Assembly: GCF_022023855.1 (NCBI RefSeq)
Contig: NZ_CP059452.1
Span: forward strand, 303,501-367,500
Length of the DNA: 64,000 nt
From: Azospirillum brasilense
Lineage (GTDB): Bacteria > Pseudomonadota > Alphaproteobacteria > Azospirillales > Azospirillaceae
Direction of reading: 5' to 3'
Each line of letters begins with the position of its first letter. The stretch's first letter is position 1. Positions 1 through 8,525 of the stretch are shown piece by piece. The position numbers and the translations under genes were made by a program. Below the pieces are notes generated by a model. It was given only the letters and a program-made list of their open reading frames with translations, was not told where the DNA came from and did no database searches.

Positions 1-373
1 CCAGCGCGCGGGTCTCCGCGCTCTGCGCCGCGTTGCGGCTGCCCGGGCTCAACTGCTCCATCAGATAGCCGCCGGCGAAGTAGCCGAGCAGGCCACCGGC
101 GCCGATGGCCAGCAGGTTGCCGCTGCCCTTGCCGATCTGCGACCCGGCGAGCGCCCCGACGGCGGCCCCGCCGAGTTTGCCCAGCAGGTCGTTGTCGATG
201 CCGAAGGTCGTGTTGCCGCCGCTGCTCTGCGGGTTGGTTTGGGTCGGCGCGCCGTAACCGCCCTGGGTGAACACCTGCGCCGCGGCCGGCGCGGCGGTCA
301 GGGGCAGGGCGACGGACAGGCCAAGGCACAGGACCGAGGCGAAGCGAATCCCGGACAGGCGGACAGCGGACAC
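1..373 (-). CDS. Glycine-zipper exported protein, C-terminus cut off by window edge
   Basis: Reading leftward from a GTG at 373, about 124 codons are open to the window edge, so the C-terminus is missing. The GTG is supported by an AGGAG ribosome site about 8 bases upstream, and no in-frame ATG lies upstream. Residues 1-33 form a signal peptide ending in an Ala-rich stretch (APAAAQ), so the protein is exported. Residues about 65-105 are rich in regularly spaced Gly (GGAAVGALAGSQIGKGSG, then IGAGGLLGYFAGG), the pattern of glycine-zipper 2TM / surface-antigen-like domains of the outer membrane or periplasm. The exact function is unknown. The gene runs in the same direction as the signalling operon to its right, with about 104 bp between them, so it may be co-transcribed or have its own promoter. 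Confidence 0.7.
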   Translation of the reverse strand, partial: MSAVRLSGIRFASVLCLGLSVALPLTAAPAAAQVFTQGGYGAPTQTNPQSSGGNTTFGIDNDLLGKLGGAAVGALAGSQIGKGSGNLLAIGAGGLLGYFAGGYLMEQLSPGSRNAAQSAETRAL

Positions 374-477
374 GTCGGCTACTCCTTTATTGCAACGCGA
401 TGGTCATCTGAACACCACGGCCCCGCTCACGGTTGAGGCAAAAGGGCGACAATGACCTTCGACGAAGATGGCAACAG

Positions 478-2562
478 TCAGGCGCGCTTCAACTCCGGGA
501 AGGCATCCGCCACGCTGCCATCCAGCGCCTTTCGGACGGCGCGGGCGAGGTCGCGGTCGCGGTAGGGCTTGATCAGGAATTCCGCCCCCGGCCCCTCGCC
601 CGTCAGCCCTCCGGCCACGCCATGGGCGTAGCCGGAGGCGTAGAGCGCCTTCAGGGCGGGATGGCGCCGCTGCGCCTCCTGGGCCAACTCCAGCCCGTTC
701 ATGCCGCCCGGCATCACCACGTCGGTGAACAGCAGGTCCACCCGCGGCTCCCCGGCCAGCACGGCCAACGCCTCCGGCCCGTTCTCCGCCTCGACCACGG
801 TGTAGCCCAGATCCTGAAGGGTCAGCACGGCGACCTGACGCACGTCGCGGTCGTCGTCCACCACCAGGATCACCTCGCCCTGGCCGGGCAGCGGACCGCT
901 GTCCTCGGTCTCCTCGGACGCCTTCGCCTGATGGACAGCCGCCGGGGCGCAGGGCAGATGGAGGTGGAAGGAGGTGCCGCGTCCCGGCTCGCTCTCCACC
1001 CGGATCAGCCCGCCCGACTGCTTCACGAAGCCGTGGATCATGCTGAGCCCCAGCCCGGTGCCTTTGCCGATCTCCTTGGTGGTGAAGAAGGGTTCGAAGG
1101 CGCGGGCCAGAACCTCCGGCGGCATGCCGCAGCCGGTGTCGCTCACGGTCATCCGCACATAGCGTCCGGGGCGCAACTCCGCATCCCCCTCTTCGGCCTC
1201 CACCATCGCGGTGGCGATGGTCAGTCTTCCGCCCGCCGGCATGGCGTCGCGCGCGTTGATGACGAGGTTCAGCAGGGCCGATTCCGCCTGAGTGCGGTCC
1301 ACCAGAGCCGGGCAGAGGGACGGCGCGCTGTCGATCTCGACGGTGATCGCCGAGCCCAGAGTGCGCTCCATCAACTCGCCCATGTTGCGGACCAGCGCCT
1401 CCATGTCCACGCTCTCGGGGTGGAGCTGCTGGCGCCGCGCGAAGGCGAGCAGCCGCCGCGTCAGGTCGGAGCAGCGCAGCGACGCCTGAAGGGCCATCTC
1501 CACCCGCCGCGCCGCCTTGGGGTCGTCGAAGGCCATGCGGCCCAGCCGCTCCAGGCTGCCGATGACCACGGTCAGCATGTTGTTGAAGTCGTGGGCGATG
1601 CCCCCGGTCAACTGGCCGATGGTCTCCATCTTCTGGACATGGGCGAGCTGGAGCTGAAGCTCCCGCGTGTCGGTGACGTCCAGCACCGTGCCGCAGAGCT
1701 CCGGCGACCGCCCGCCCTCGCCCGGCAACAGCATGGCCTTCTCCAGGAGCGTGCGGTACTGCCCGTCGGCGGCGCGCCAGCGGTATTCGACGGTGGACAC
1801 GCCGCCCTGCCGCATCGCGTCGAACTGGACGGCGGCGCGCTCGCGGTCGTCCGGGTGCAGGCGCGATTCCCAGAAACCGCCGTCCGTCAGGAAGCGTTCA
1901 GCGGGGAAGCCGAACAGCGCCTCGACATTCTCGGTGACATAGCGGAAGGGCGTGCCGCGCTCCGGCCCGGCGGTGTAGAGCAGGATCGGCAGGGAGCGGG
2001 CGATCATCGCCTGCCGCTCCTCCGATCGGCGGAGCGCCTGTTCGGCCTCCAGCTTCTCGGCCCGCACGCGGTAGTTCTCGGCCATCAGCCGCTCGCGCAA
2101 TGCTGCTTGGCGCTTGACCTCCTCCGTCTTGCGGTACAGTTCGACGAATACAGTGACCTTGCTGCGCAGGATGACCGGGTCCACCGGCTTGAACATGTAG
2201 TCGACCGCCCCCGCGGAATAGCCGCGGAAGATGTGCATCTCGTCCTTGTTGATGGCGGTCAGGAACAGGATGGGGATGTGCCGCGACTTGCGGCGGTTGC
2301 GGATCAACTCCGCCGTCTCGTAGCCGTCCATGCCGGGCATGTGGACGTCCATCAGGATCGCCGCGAAGTCCTGGTCGAGCACGCGCTTCAGCGCCTCCTC
2401 GCCGGAGCGGGCGAGGATCACCGTGGCGTCGAGGTCGGCCAGGGTCTCCCGCATCGCCAGCAGGTTCCGCGGATCGTCGTCCACGACGAGCACGCGGACC
2501 TCCGGCGGCGGCAGGGTGGCGTCCTCGATCTCGGTGATGCTGGGAATCTGGGTGTGGGGCAT
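478..2562 (-). CDS. Hybrid sensor histidine kinase (REC-PAS-HisKA-HATPase-REC)
   Basis: This is a 694-residue cytoplasmic hybrid kinase with no membrane segment. An N-terminal receiver spans about 22-140, with the acidic pair D28-D30 and phosphoacceptor D72. A coiled linker follows, then a PAS domain (about 190-300, ending in a VTD motif), a HisKA domain with H324 in an HDFNN box, and an ATPase domain with N-, G1- and G2-like boxes (about 430-540). The C-terminal receiver has D614. Starting with a receiver suggests it takes phosphoryl groups or signals from another kinase. The start ATG lies 10 bp after the stop of the poly-HAMP kinase gene, with a GAGGAG ribosome site overlapping that stop region, so the two are co-transcribed and translationally linked. 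The natural reading is a multi-step phosphorelay; the signal is not known. Confidence 0.9.
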   Translation of the reverse strand: MPHTQIPSITEIEDATLPPPEVRVLVVDDDPRNLLAMRETLADLDATVILARSGEEALKRVLDQDFAAILMDVHMPGMDGYETAELIRNRRKSRHIPILFLTAINKDEMHIFRGYSAGAVDYMFKPVDPVILRSKVTVFVELYRKTEEVKRQAALRERLMAENYRVRAEKLEAEQALRRSEERQAMIARSLPILLYTAGPERGTPFRYVTENVEALFGFPAERFLTDGGFWESRLHPDDRERAAVQFDAMRQGGVSTVEYRWRAADGQYRTLLEKAMLLPGEGGRSPELCGTVLDVTDTRELQLQLAHVQKMETIGQLTGGIAHDFNNMLTVVIGSLERLGRMAFDDPKAARRVEMALQASLRCSDLTRRLLAFARRQQLHPESVDMEALVRNMGELMERTLGSAITVEIDSAPSLCPALVDRTQAESALLNLVINARDAMPAGGRLTIATAMVEAEEGDAELRPGRYVRMTVSDTGCGMPPEVLARAFEPFFTTKEIGKGTGLGLSMIHGFVKQSGGLIRVESEPGRGTSFHLHLPCAPAAVHQAKASEETEDSGPLPGQGEVILVVDDDRDVRQVAVLTLQDLGYTVVEAENGPEALAVLAGEPRVDLLFTDVVMPGGMNGLELAQEAQRRHPALKALYASGYAHGVAGGLTGEGPGAEFLIKPYRDRDLARAVRKALDGSVADAFPELKRA

Positions 2563-2572
2563 GGGCTTCTCC

Positions 2573-5500
2573 TCACTCCCGTCCGGCGTTGTGGCCTACG
2601 GCGGGGCCGTCGTCCTGCCGGCGTCCGGCCCAGACCCGCAGCAGCGACAGCAGGTGGTCGATGTCCACCGGCTTGGCGAGATAGTCGGTCGCTCCCGCCT
2701 CGATGCACTTCTCGCGGTCGCCCTTCATCGCCTTGGCGGTGACGGCGATCACCGGAAGGCCGCGCCCGGCTGCGGTGGCGCGGATTTCCCGGATGGTCTG
2801 ATAGCCGTCCATCAGCGGCATCATGATGTCCACCAGCGCCACGTCGAGGTCGGGGTGCGCCTTCAGCAGGTCCAGCCCCTCCGGCCCGCTCTCGGCGTGC
2901 AGCACCGTCATGTCGTGGGCCTCCAGGACGCTGGCAAGCGAGAAGATGTTGCGGAAATCGTCGTCCACGATCAGCGCCTTGCGGCCCGCCAGCACTGGGT
3001 CGCGCTGGCGGATCTGGTCGAGCGCGTTGCGCTTGTCGTCGGGCAGCCGGTCCACCGCCCGGTGCAGGAACAGCGCCGTCTCGTCGAGCAGCGAGTCCGC
3101 GGAATGGACGCTGCGCAGCACCACCGTTTCGGCCAGCCGGCGCAGCCGCGCCTCATCCTCCGGCGCGATGGCGTCGCTGACATAGGCGACGACCGGCATC
3201 CAGGCGGTGGAATCACGGGTGCGCAGGCTGTCGATCAGCTCAAAATCGCTGGGCTGGGGGATGGTCAGGTCGAGCACCATGCAGTCGAACCGCTCGTGCG
3301 CCAGCAGGGCGCGGGCGGCCTCGGCGGAGGTGACGGTGCTGATGTCGATGTCGTCACCGCCCCCGCCCCCGACGCCCTTGTCGTGGTCGATCAGGCCGGC
3401 GATGCCGCCGGTCTCCGGGTTGGGAACCTTCTCGACGATCAGCAGCCGGCGCTGGTGGCGCTCCACGAAGCCCTTGACCTTGGCGAGTGCCGCGAAGATC
3501 GCCTCGCGGTCGGCCGGCTTCTCGGTGTAGTCGAAGGCGCCCATGGCGAGGCCGCGGCGCCGCTCCTCCTTGGCGGAGATGACGTGGACCGGGATGTGGC
3601 GGGTGTGCGGATCGCGCTTCAGCAGGTCGAGCAGCGCCCAGCCGTCGATGTCCGGCAGGCCGATGTCCAGCATCACCGCGTCCGGCCGGTATTTGCGGGC
3701 CATCGGCATAGCCGGGCTTCCGGCGTGGGAAAGGATCGCCTTGAAGCCCTTCTCCCGCGCCAGATCGACCAGGATCGAGGCGAACTTCACGTCGTCCTCG
3801 ACGATCAGAACCACCGGATCGCCGGGGCGGATGCGCTCGCGGTCGTCGGCGACGGGGTGGTGCTGCGGCAGCGCCAGCCGCTCCTCCGGCCCCGGCACCA
3901 CGATGGGCCGCGTCGGCGTCGGGAAGGGCGCCAGCTTCGGCGCCGGGTCGCCGTAACGGGCGATGTCGAACTCCATCGGCACGTAGAGCGTGAAGGCGCT
4001 GCCCGCCCCGGACTCGCTCTGCACGCGGATCTCGCCGCCGAGCAGGCGGGCGATCTCGCGGCTGATCGACAGGCCGAGGCCGGTGCCGCCGTATTTGCGG
4101 CTGGTCGTTCCGTCGGCCTGCTGGAACGCCTCGAAGATGATGCGCTGCTTGTTCTCGGGAATGCCGATGCCGGTGTCGACGACGGTGAAGGCCAGCACCC
4201 CCTCCGCCGCATTCAGCACGGGGTGGGCAGCGCTCCAGCCCTCGCCGGCCAGCCCGACCCGGAAGGTGACGCCGCCGGTCTCGGTGAACTTGAAGGCGTT
4301 GGACAGCAGGTTGTTCAGCACCTGCTCCAGCCGCTTCTGGTCGGTCTGGATGGCCGCGGGCAGCGGCGGGGTCATGTCGATGTCGAAGCGCAGCCCCTTC
4401 TCCTCGGCGAGCTGGGCGAAGGTGCGCTCGACATGGCCGCGCAGGTCGTCCAGCACCACCGCGCCGATCTCCAGCGTGACCGTGCCGGATTCGATCTTCG
4501 ACAGGTCGAGGATGTCGTTGATGAGGTTCAGCAGGTCGGACCCGGCGGCGTTGATGGTGCGGGCGAACTCCACCTGCCGGGGGGTCAGGTTGTGGTCGCC
4601 GTTGTCCGACAGCAGCTTGGACAGGATCAGCAGGCTGTTCAGCGGGGTGCGCAGCTCATGGCTCATGTTCGCCAGGAACTGCGACTTGTATTTGGAGGTG
4701 AGGGAGAGCTGCTCCGCCTTCTCCTCCAGCGCCTCGTTGGTCTGGCGCAGCTTTTCCTGCTGGGCCATCAGCAGCTCCTCCGACTGGCGGAGCGAGGCGG
4801 CCTGATGCTCCAGCCGCTCGTTGGTGGTCTTCAGCTCCTCCTGCTGGCTCTGCAGCTCGGCGGTCAGGCGCTGCGACTGCTTGAGCAGCCCTTCGGTCCG
4901 CATGTTGGTGGCGATGGTGTTGAGGACGATCCCGATGCTTTCCGTCAGCTGCTCCAGGAAGGAGCGGTGCGTCTCGCTGAAATGGCCGAAGGAGGCCAGC
5001 TCAAGCACGGCGTTCACCTCGTTCTCGAACAGCACGGGCAGGACGATGATGTTGAGCGGCGCCGCCTCGCCGAGGCCGGAGCTGATGCGCACATAGTCCT
5101 TCGGCACGTTGGTCAGCAGGATCGGCTTTTTCTCGTGGGCGCACTGGCCGACCAGTCCCTGTTTCAGCGTGAAGCGGGTGCCCAGCCCGTCGCGCTCCTT
5201 CAGGGCGTAGCTGGCGACCAGATCGAGGACCGGCTCGTCGCCCTCTCGGCTGGTGACGTAGAAGACGCCGTGCTGGGCGTTCACCAGCGGCGCGATCTCC
5301 GACAGGATCATGTTGGTGACGGTCACCAGATCGCGCTCGCCCTGGAGCATTCGGGTGAATTTGGCGATGTTGGTCTTCAGCCAGTCCTGTTCCGCGTTCT
5401 TCTGCGTCGTGTCGCGCAGGTTGCGGATCATCTCGTTGATGTTGTCCTTCAGGGAGGCCACCTCGCCCGACGCCTCGACGGCGATGGAGCGGGTGAGGTC

Positions 5501-7522
5501 GCCCTTGGTCACCGCGGTCGCTACCTCGGCGATGGCGCGGACCTGGGTGGTCAGGTTGGCGGCGAGCTGGTTCACGTTGTCGGTCAGGTCGCCCCACACG
5601 CCGGTGGCGCCGGGGACCTTCGCCTGCCCGCCCAGCTTGCCTTCGATGCCGACCTCGCGCGCCACGTTGGTGACCTGATCGGCGAAGATGGCCAGCGTCT
5701 CGATCACGCCGTTGATGGTGTCGGCCAGCGCCGCGATCTCGCCGCGCGCCGCGACGGTCAGCTTGCGCTTCAGGTTGCCCTCGGCGACCGCCGTCACGAC
5801 CTCGGCGATGCCGCGCACCTGACCGGTCAGGTTGGCGGCCATCATGTTGACGTTGTCGGTGAGGTCCTTCCAGGTGCCGGCGACGCCCTTCACTTGGGCC
5901 TGTCCGCCCAGCTTCCCTTCGGTGCCGACCTCGCGGGCGACGCGGGTGACCTCGCTGGCGAAGCTGTTGAGCTGGTCGACCATCGTGTTGATGGTGTCCT
6001 TCAGCTCCAGGATCTCGCCCTTCACGTCGACTGTGATCTTGCGCGACAGGTCGCCGTTGGCAACGGCCGTGGTCACGTCGGCGATGTTTCGGACCTGATT
6101 GGTCAGGTTGCCGGTCAGCAGGTTGACGTTGTCGGTGAGGTCCTTCCAGGTGCCGGCCACACCCTTCACCTGGGCCTGACCGCCCAGCTTGCCCTCGCTG
6201 CCGACCTCGCGGGCGACGCGGGTGACTTCCGAGGCGAAGCTGTTGAGCTGGTCGACCATCGTGTTGATGGTGTCCTTCAGCTCCAGGATCTCGCCCCTCA
6301 CGTCCACGGTGATCTTGCGCGACAGGTCGCCCTTCGCCACCGCCGTGGTGACCTCCGCGATGTTGCGGACCTGGCTGGTCAGGTTGGTGGCCATCGCGTT
6401 GACGTTGTCGGTGAGGTCCTTCCAGGTGCCGGCAACGCCCTTCACCTGGGCCTGTCCGCCCAGCTTTCCTTCGGTGCCGACCTCGCGGGCGACGCGGGTG
6501 ACTTCCGAGGCGAAGCTGTTGAGCTGGTCGACCATCGTGTTGATGGTGTCCTTCAACTCGCGGATTTCGCCCTTCACGTCCACGGTGATCTTGCGCGACA
6601 GGTCGCCGTTGGCGACGGCGGTCGTCACGTCGGCGATGTTGCGGACCTGATTGGTCAGGTTGCCGGTCAGCAGGTTGACGTTGTCGGTGAGGTCCTTCCA
6701 GGTGCCAGCCACACCCTTCACCTGGGCCTGTCCGCCCAGCTTTCCCTCGCTGCCGACCTCGCGGGCGACGCGGGTGACTTCCGAGGCGAAGCTGTTGAGC
6801 TGGTCGACCATCGTGTTGATGGTATCCTTCAGCTCGCGGATTTCGCCCTTCACGTCCACGGTGATCTTGCGCGACAGGTCGCCCTTCGCCACCGCTGTGG
6901 TGACGTCGGCGATGTTGCGGACCTGGGCCGTCAGGTTGGCGGCCATCAGGTTGACGTTGTCGGTGAGGTCCTTCCAGGTGCCGGCGACGTCCTTCACCTG
7001 GGCCTGTTCGCCCAGCTTGCCTTCGATGCCGACCTCGCGCGCCACCCGCGTCAGCTCCGCCGAGACGGTGACGAGCTGCTCGACCATCCGGTTGACCGTC
7101 CGGGCGGTCTGGAGGAAGTCGCCCTGGAGCGGACGCCCGTCGACCTCCAGCGGCATCGACTGCGACAGGTCTCCTTTGGCGACCGCGCCGATGACGCGGG
7201 CCATCTCCCGGGTCGGCTGGGTCAGGTCGGCGACCATGGCGTTGACGCTGTCCACGCAGGCGCCCCAGCCGCCCGAGGCAGTGGGCAGGCGCACCCGCTG
7301 GCCAATGCGACCCTCCTTGCCGATGGCGACGCTGACCCGGCCGACGTCCTCCACCAGGGCTTCGTTCATCTCCACCACGTCGTTGAAGGCGGCGGCGATC
7401 TCGCCGTCCAGCCCATCCAGGTCGAGCGGCAGGCGCACGGAGAAGTCGCCCTTGCGGAACTGGCGCAGCGCGCGCAGGAGAAGCTGGGAAGAAAGCCGGT
7501 CGTGAGCGTCGGTCATCGTCAT
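2573..7522 (-). CDS. Poly-HAMP hybrid histidine kinase with three receivers
   Basis: From the ATG at 7522 the protein is 1649 residues; the open frame extends 38 codons further upstream, but that part is Arg/Pro-rich and unlike protein. No transmembrane segment is visible. The N-terminal ~700 residues are eight HAMP-like units of about 92 residues, recognisable by KGDL/NGDL motifs. A GAF domain (about 790-950) and a coiled coil follow, then HisKA with H955 (SHELRTPL) and an ATPase domain. Three receivers end the protein, with D1286, D1418 and D1565 at the phosphorylation position. The middle receiver looks degenerate: it starts LLIVEKVPN without the acidic pair and has Arg where the conserved Lys is expected. 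The overall plan resembles fungal group III (Nik1/Os-1) kinases and their bacterial poly-HAMP relatives. It is the second gene of a three-gene signalling operon. Confidence 0.92.
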   Translation of the reverse strand: MTMTDAHDRLSSQLLLRALRQFRKGDFSVRLPLDLDGLDGEIAAAFNDVVEMNEALVEDVGRVSVAIGKEGRIGQRVRLPTASGGWGACVDSVNAMVADLTQPTREMARVIGAVAKGDLSQSMPLEVDGRPLQGDFLQTARTVNRMVEQLVTVSAELTRVAREVGIEGKLGEQAQVKDVAGTWKDLTDNVNLMAANLTAQVRNIADVTTAVAKGDLSRKITVDVKGEIRELKDTINTMVDQLNSFASEVTRVAREVGSEGKLGGQAQVKGVAGTWKDLTDNVNLLTGNLTNQVRNIADVTTAVANGDLSRKITVDVKGEIRELKDTINTMVDQLNSFASEVTRVAREVGTEGKLGGQAQVKGVAGTWKDLTDNVNAMATNLTSQVRNIAEVTTAVAKGDLSRKITVDVRGEILELKDTINTMVDQLNSFASEVTRVAREVGSEGKLGGQAQVKGVAGTWKDLTDNVNLLTGNLTNQVRNIADVTTAVANGDLSRKITVDVKGEILELKDTINTMVDQLNSFASEVTRVAREVGTEGKLGGQAQVKGVAGTWKDLTDNVNMMAANLTGQVRGIAEVVTAVAEGNLKRKLTVAARGEIAALADTINGVIETLAIFADQVTNVAREVGIEGKLGGQAKVPGATGVWGDLTDNVNQLAANLTTQVRAIAEVATAVTKGDLTRSIAVEASGEVASLKDNINEMIRNLRDTTQKNAEQDWLKTNIAKFTRMLQGERDLVTVTNMILSEIAPLVNAQHGVFYVTSREGDEPVLDLVASYALKERDGLGTRFTLKQGLVGQCAHEKKPILLTNVPKDYVRISSGLGEAAPLNIIVLPVLFENEVNAVLELASFGHFSETHRSFLEQLTESIGIVLNTIATNMRTEGLLKQSQRLTAELQSQQEELKTTNERLEHQAASLRQSEELLMAQQEKLRQTNEALEEKAEQLSLTSKYKSQFLANMSHELRTPLNSLLILSKLLSDNGDHNLTPRQVEFARTINAAGSDLLNLINDILDLSKIESGTVTLEIGAVVLDDLRGHVERTFAQLAEEKGLRFDIDMTPPLPAAIQTDQKRLEQVLNNLLSNAFKFTETGGVTFRVGLAGEGWSAAHPVLNAAEGVLAFTVVDTGIGIPENKQRIIFEAFQQADGTTSRKYGGTGLGLSISREIARLLGGEIRVQSESGAGSAFTLYVPMEFDIARYGDPAPKLAPFPTPTRPIVVPGPEERLALPQHHPVADDRERIRPGDPVVLIVEDDVKFASILVDLAREKGFKAILSHAGSPAMPMARKYRPDAVMLDIGLPDIDGWALLDLLKRDPHTRHIPVHVISAKEERRRGLAMGAFDYTEKPADREAIFAALAKVKGFVERHQRRLLIVEKVPNPETGGIAGLIDHDKGVGGGGGDDIDISTVTSAEAARALLAHERFDCMVLDLTIPQPSDFELIDSLRTRDSTAWMPVVAYVSDAIAPEDEARLRRLAETVVLRSVHSADSLLDETALFLHRAVDRLPDDKRNALDQIRQRDPVLAGRKALIVDDDFRNIFSLASVLEAHDMTVLHAESGPEGLDLLKAHPDLDVALVDIMMPLMDGYQTIREIRATAAGRGLPVIAVTAKAMKGDREKCIEAGATDYLAKPVDIDHLLSLLRVWAGRRQDDGPAVGHNAGRE
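5570..6985 (-). repeat. 276-bp in-frame tandem repeats encoding HAMP units
   Basis: Equivalent points of the repeat fall at 5570, 5846, 6122, 6398, 6674 and 6950, exactly 276 bp (92 codons) apart. A 33-nt core starting at each point is identical in the last five copies and diverged at 5570. The repeat encodes the HAMP helices plus the linker ending in TWKDLTDNVN. At protein level the inner units alternate: units with KGDL followed by a linker VGSEGK, and units with NGDL followed by VGTEGK. This gives a higher-order period of 552 bp. The region is coding throughout and is not a CRISPR array. Confidence 0.95.
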
Positions 7523-7663
7523 GACGCGAGGGTCCCTAAGAAGTCCAGGCCTGTGTCTCGGGCGTCCCCTCGCGCAGGATCGACGGCGCGCCCGGCGGAA
7601 CGCCGGAATGGCCGCGCGCCGGAGCGGTGCAGCCATGGGACGGCAAGCGGAAGGCGGCGGGGG

Positions 7664-8098
7664 CTAATGCCGGGGGGCGGCGTTGTTCAGCAGGGTCTTC
7701 AATTGGCGCTCGTCGTAGGGCTTCTGGATGAAGCCGTGCGGGCCGGCGGCGCGGGCGCGCTCCAGCAGGACGGGATCGCTGGCCCCGGACATGAAGATGC
7801 TGCCCACGGCGAAGCGCTCGCGCAGGGCGTGCGCGGTCTCGATGCCGTCCTGCGGACCGGCGAGGCCAATGTCCACCAGGGCCAGGGCGGGGCGCTCCCG
7901 CTCGGCGATCTTCAGCGCGTCGGCGGCGTTGGCGGCGACGCCGCACACCTCGTAGGACAACTCCTCCAGCATATCGGTCAGATACATGGCGACGATCGTC
8001 TCATCCTCGACGACCAGGACCCGGACGGGGGTTGTGGCTGCGGAGGGCGCGGTCCCGTCCGCCCCGGCCCCTGGTGACCTGTTGATCGGGTTGGTCAT
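7664..8098 (-). CDS. Single-domain response regulator
   Basis: This 144-residue protein consists of a Ser/Ala-rich leader of about 23 residues and one receiver domain. The acidic pair is E31-D32, the predicted phosphoacceptor is D76 (ALVDIGLAG) and the conserved Lys lies in the motif IQKPY. There is no output domain, so it would act by protein contact or as a phosphate relay. The sequence style (VLVVEDETIVAMYL) is that of receivers paired with HWE/HisKA_2-type kinases. It is the first gene of the minus-strand signalling operon, with 141 bp before the poly-HAMP kinase, and is probably a partner or phosphate sink of those two kinases. The partner assignment is inference. Confidence 0.88.
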   Translation of the reverse strand: MTNPINRSPGAGADGTAPSAATTPVRVLVVEDETIVAMYLTDMLEELSYEVCGVAANAADALKIAERERPALALVDIGLAGPQDGIETAHALRERFAVGSIFMSGASDPVLLERARAAGPHGFIQKPYDERQLKTLLNNAAPRH

Positions 8099-8525
8099 CC
8101 CTTATCCCTCTTGTCGTTCTGCCGGCTGCGGTGCGGGAACGGCGCCGATCGGACGCCTATCCTGCCCGCCGCCGAAACCCGAGCGGAGACGTCGGATGCC
8201 GGCGAAGCTGACCGGGACGAGTAGCACGGAGGGGTGAGGCAATTAAGGGAGAAAAGGTCAAATACCCCCAACAGGTTATACCCAGTAGGGTGACTGCACT
8301 CCAAAAGAGAGCAAGCATATTCCTTAAATTCAATATGGAATAGCGCGAATCCGGTGCGTTTGGACCGTCTTTTCTTGGGTTCGATTGAAATGTGCGGTGG
8401 AAACGCGCGGCAGCTATGTAGAGATGTGCAGCATTTTTAACAATTTTGCAAGTAATTTTGCGCGTAAACTTGCTACTGTCCACGAGGCGGGCGTGGAGTC
8501 GATTGCAGGGGTTCTGGGGAGCGGG
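8099..8525. other. Divergent intergenic region
   Basis: This 427-bp gap separates the receiver gene (leftward) from the pentapeptide-repeat gene (rightward). Its right half, about 8270-8480, is clearly AT-richer than the surrounding coding DNA and must hold the two divergent promoters. Open frames run through part of it in line with the pentapeptide gene (possible start codons near 8385 and 8493), but the strong GGGGAG site sits just before 8526. No RNA gene or repeat was recognised here. Confidence 0.6.
8275..8304 (-). promoter_or_regulatory. Candidate promoter of the receiver/kinase operon
   Basis: On the minus strand a TTGGAG (8304-8299) is followed after 18 bases by TATAAC (8280-8275). 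The -10 box matches five of six consensus positions; the -35 box is weaker. It lies about 177 bp upstream of the receiver gene in an AT-richer stretch. This is a by-eye match only. Confidence 0.4.

Noticed and set aside
5570..6985. Regular repeats that could be taken for a CRISPR array
   Set aside because: The period is 276 bp, divisible by three, and the repeats encode HAMP units inside one open frame; there are no unique spacers.
2330..8077. A 1915-codon open frame on the plus strand, opposite the two kinases
   Set aside because: It is antisense to clear kinase genes, rich in Gln, His, Val, Leu and Gly from reversed GC-rich codons, and has no recognisable domain. The same applies to other long antisense frames such as 23153-27289 and 36562-39822.
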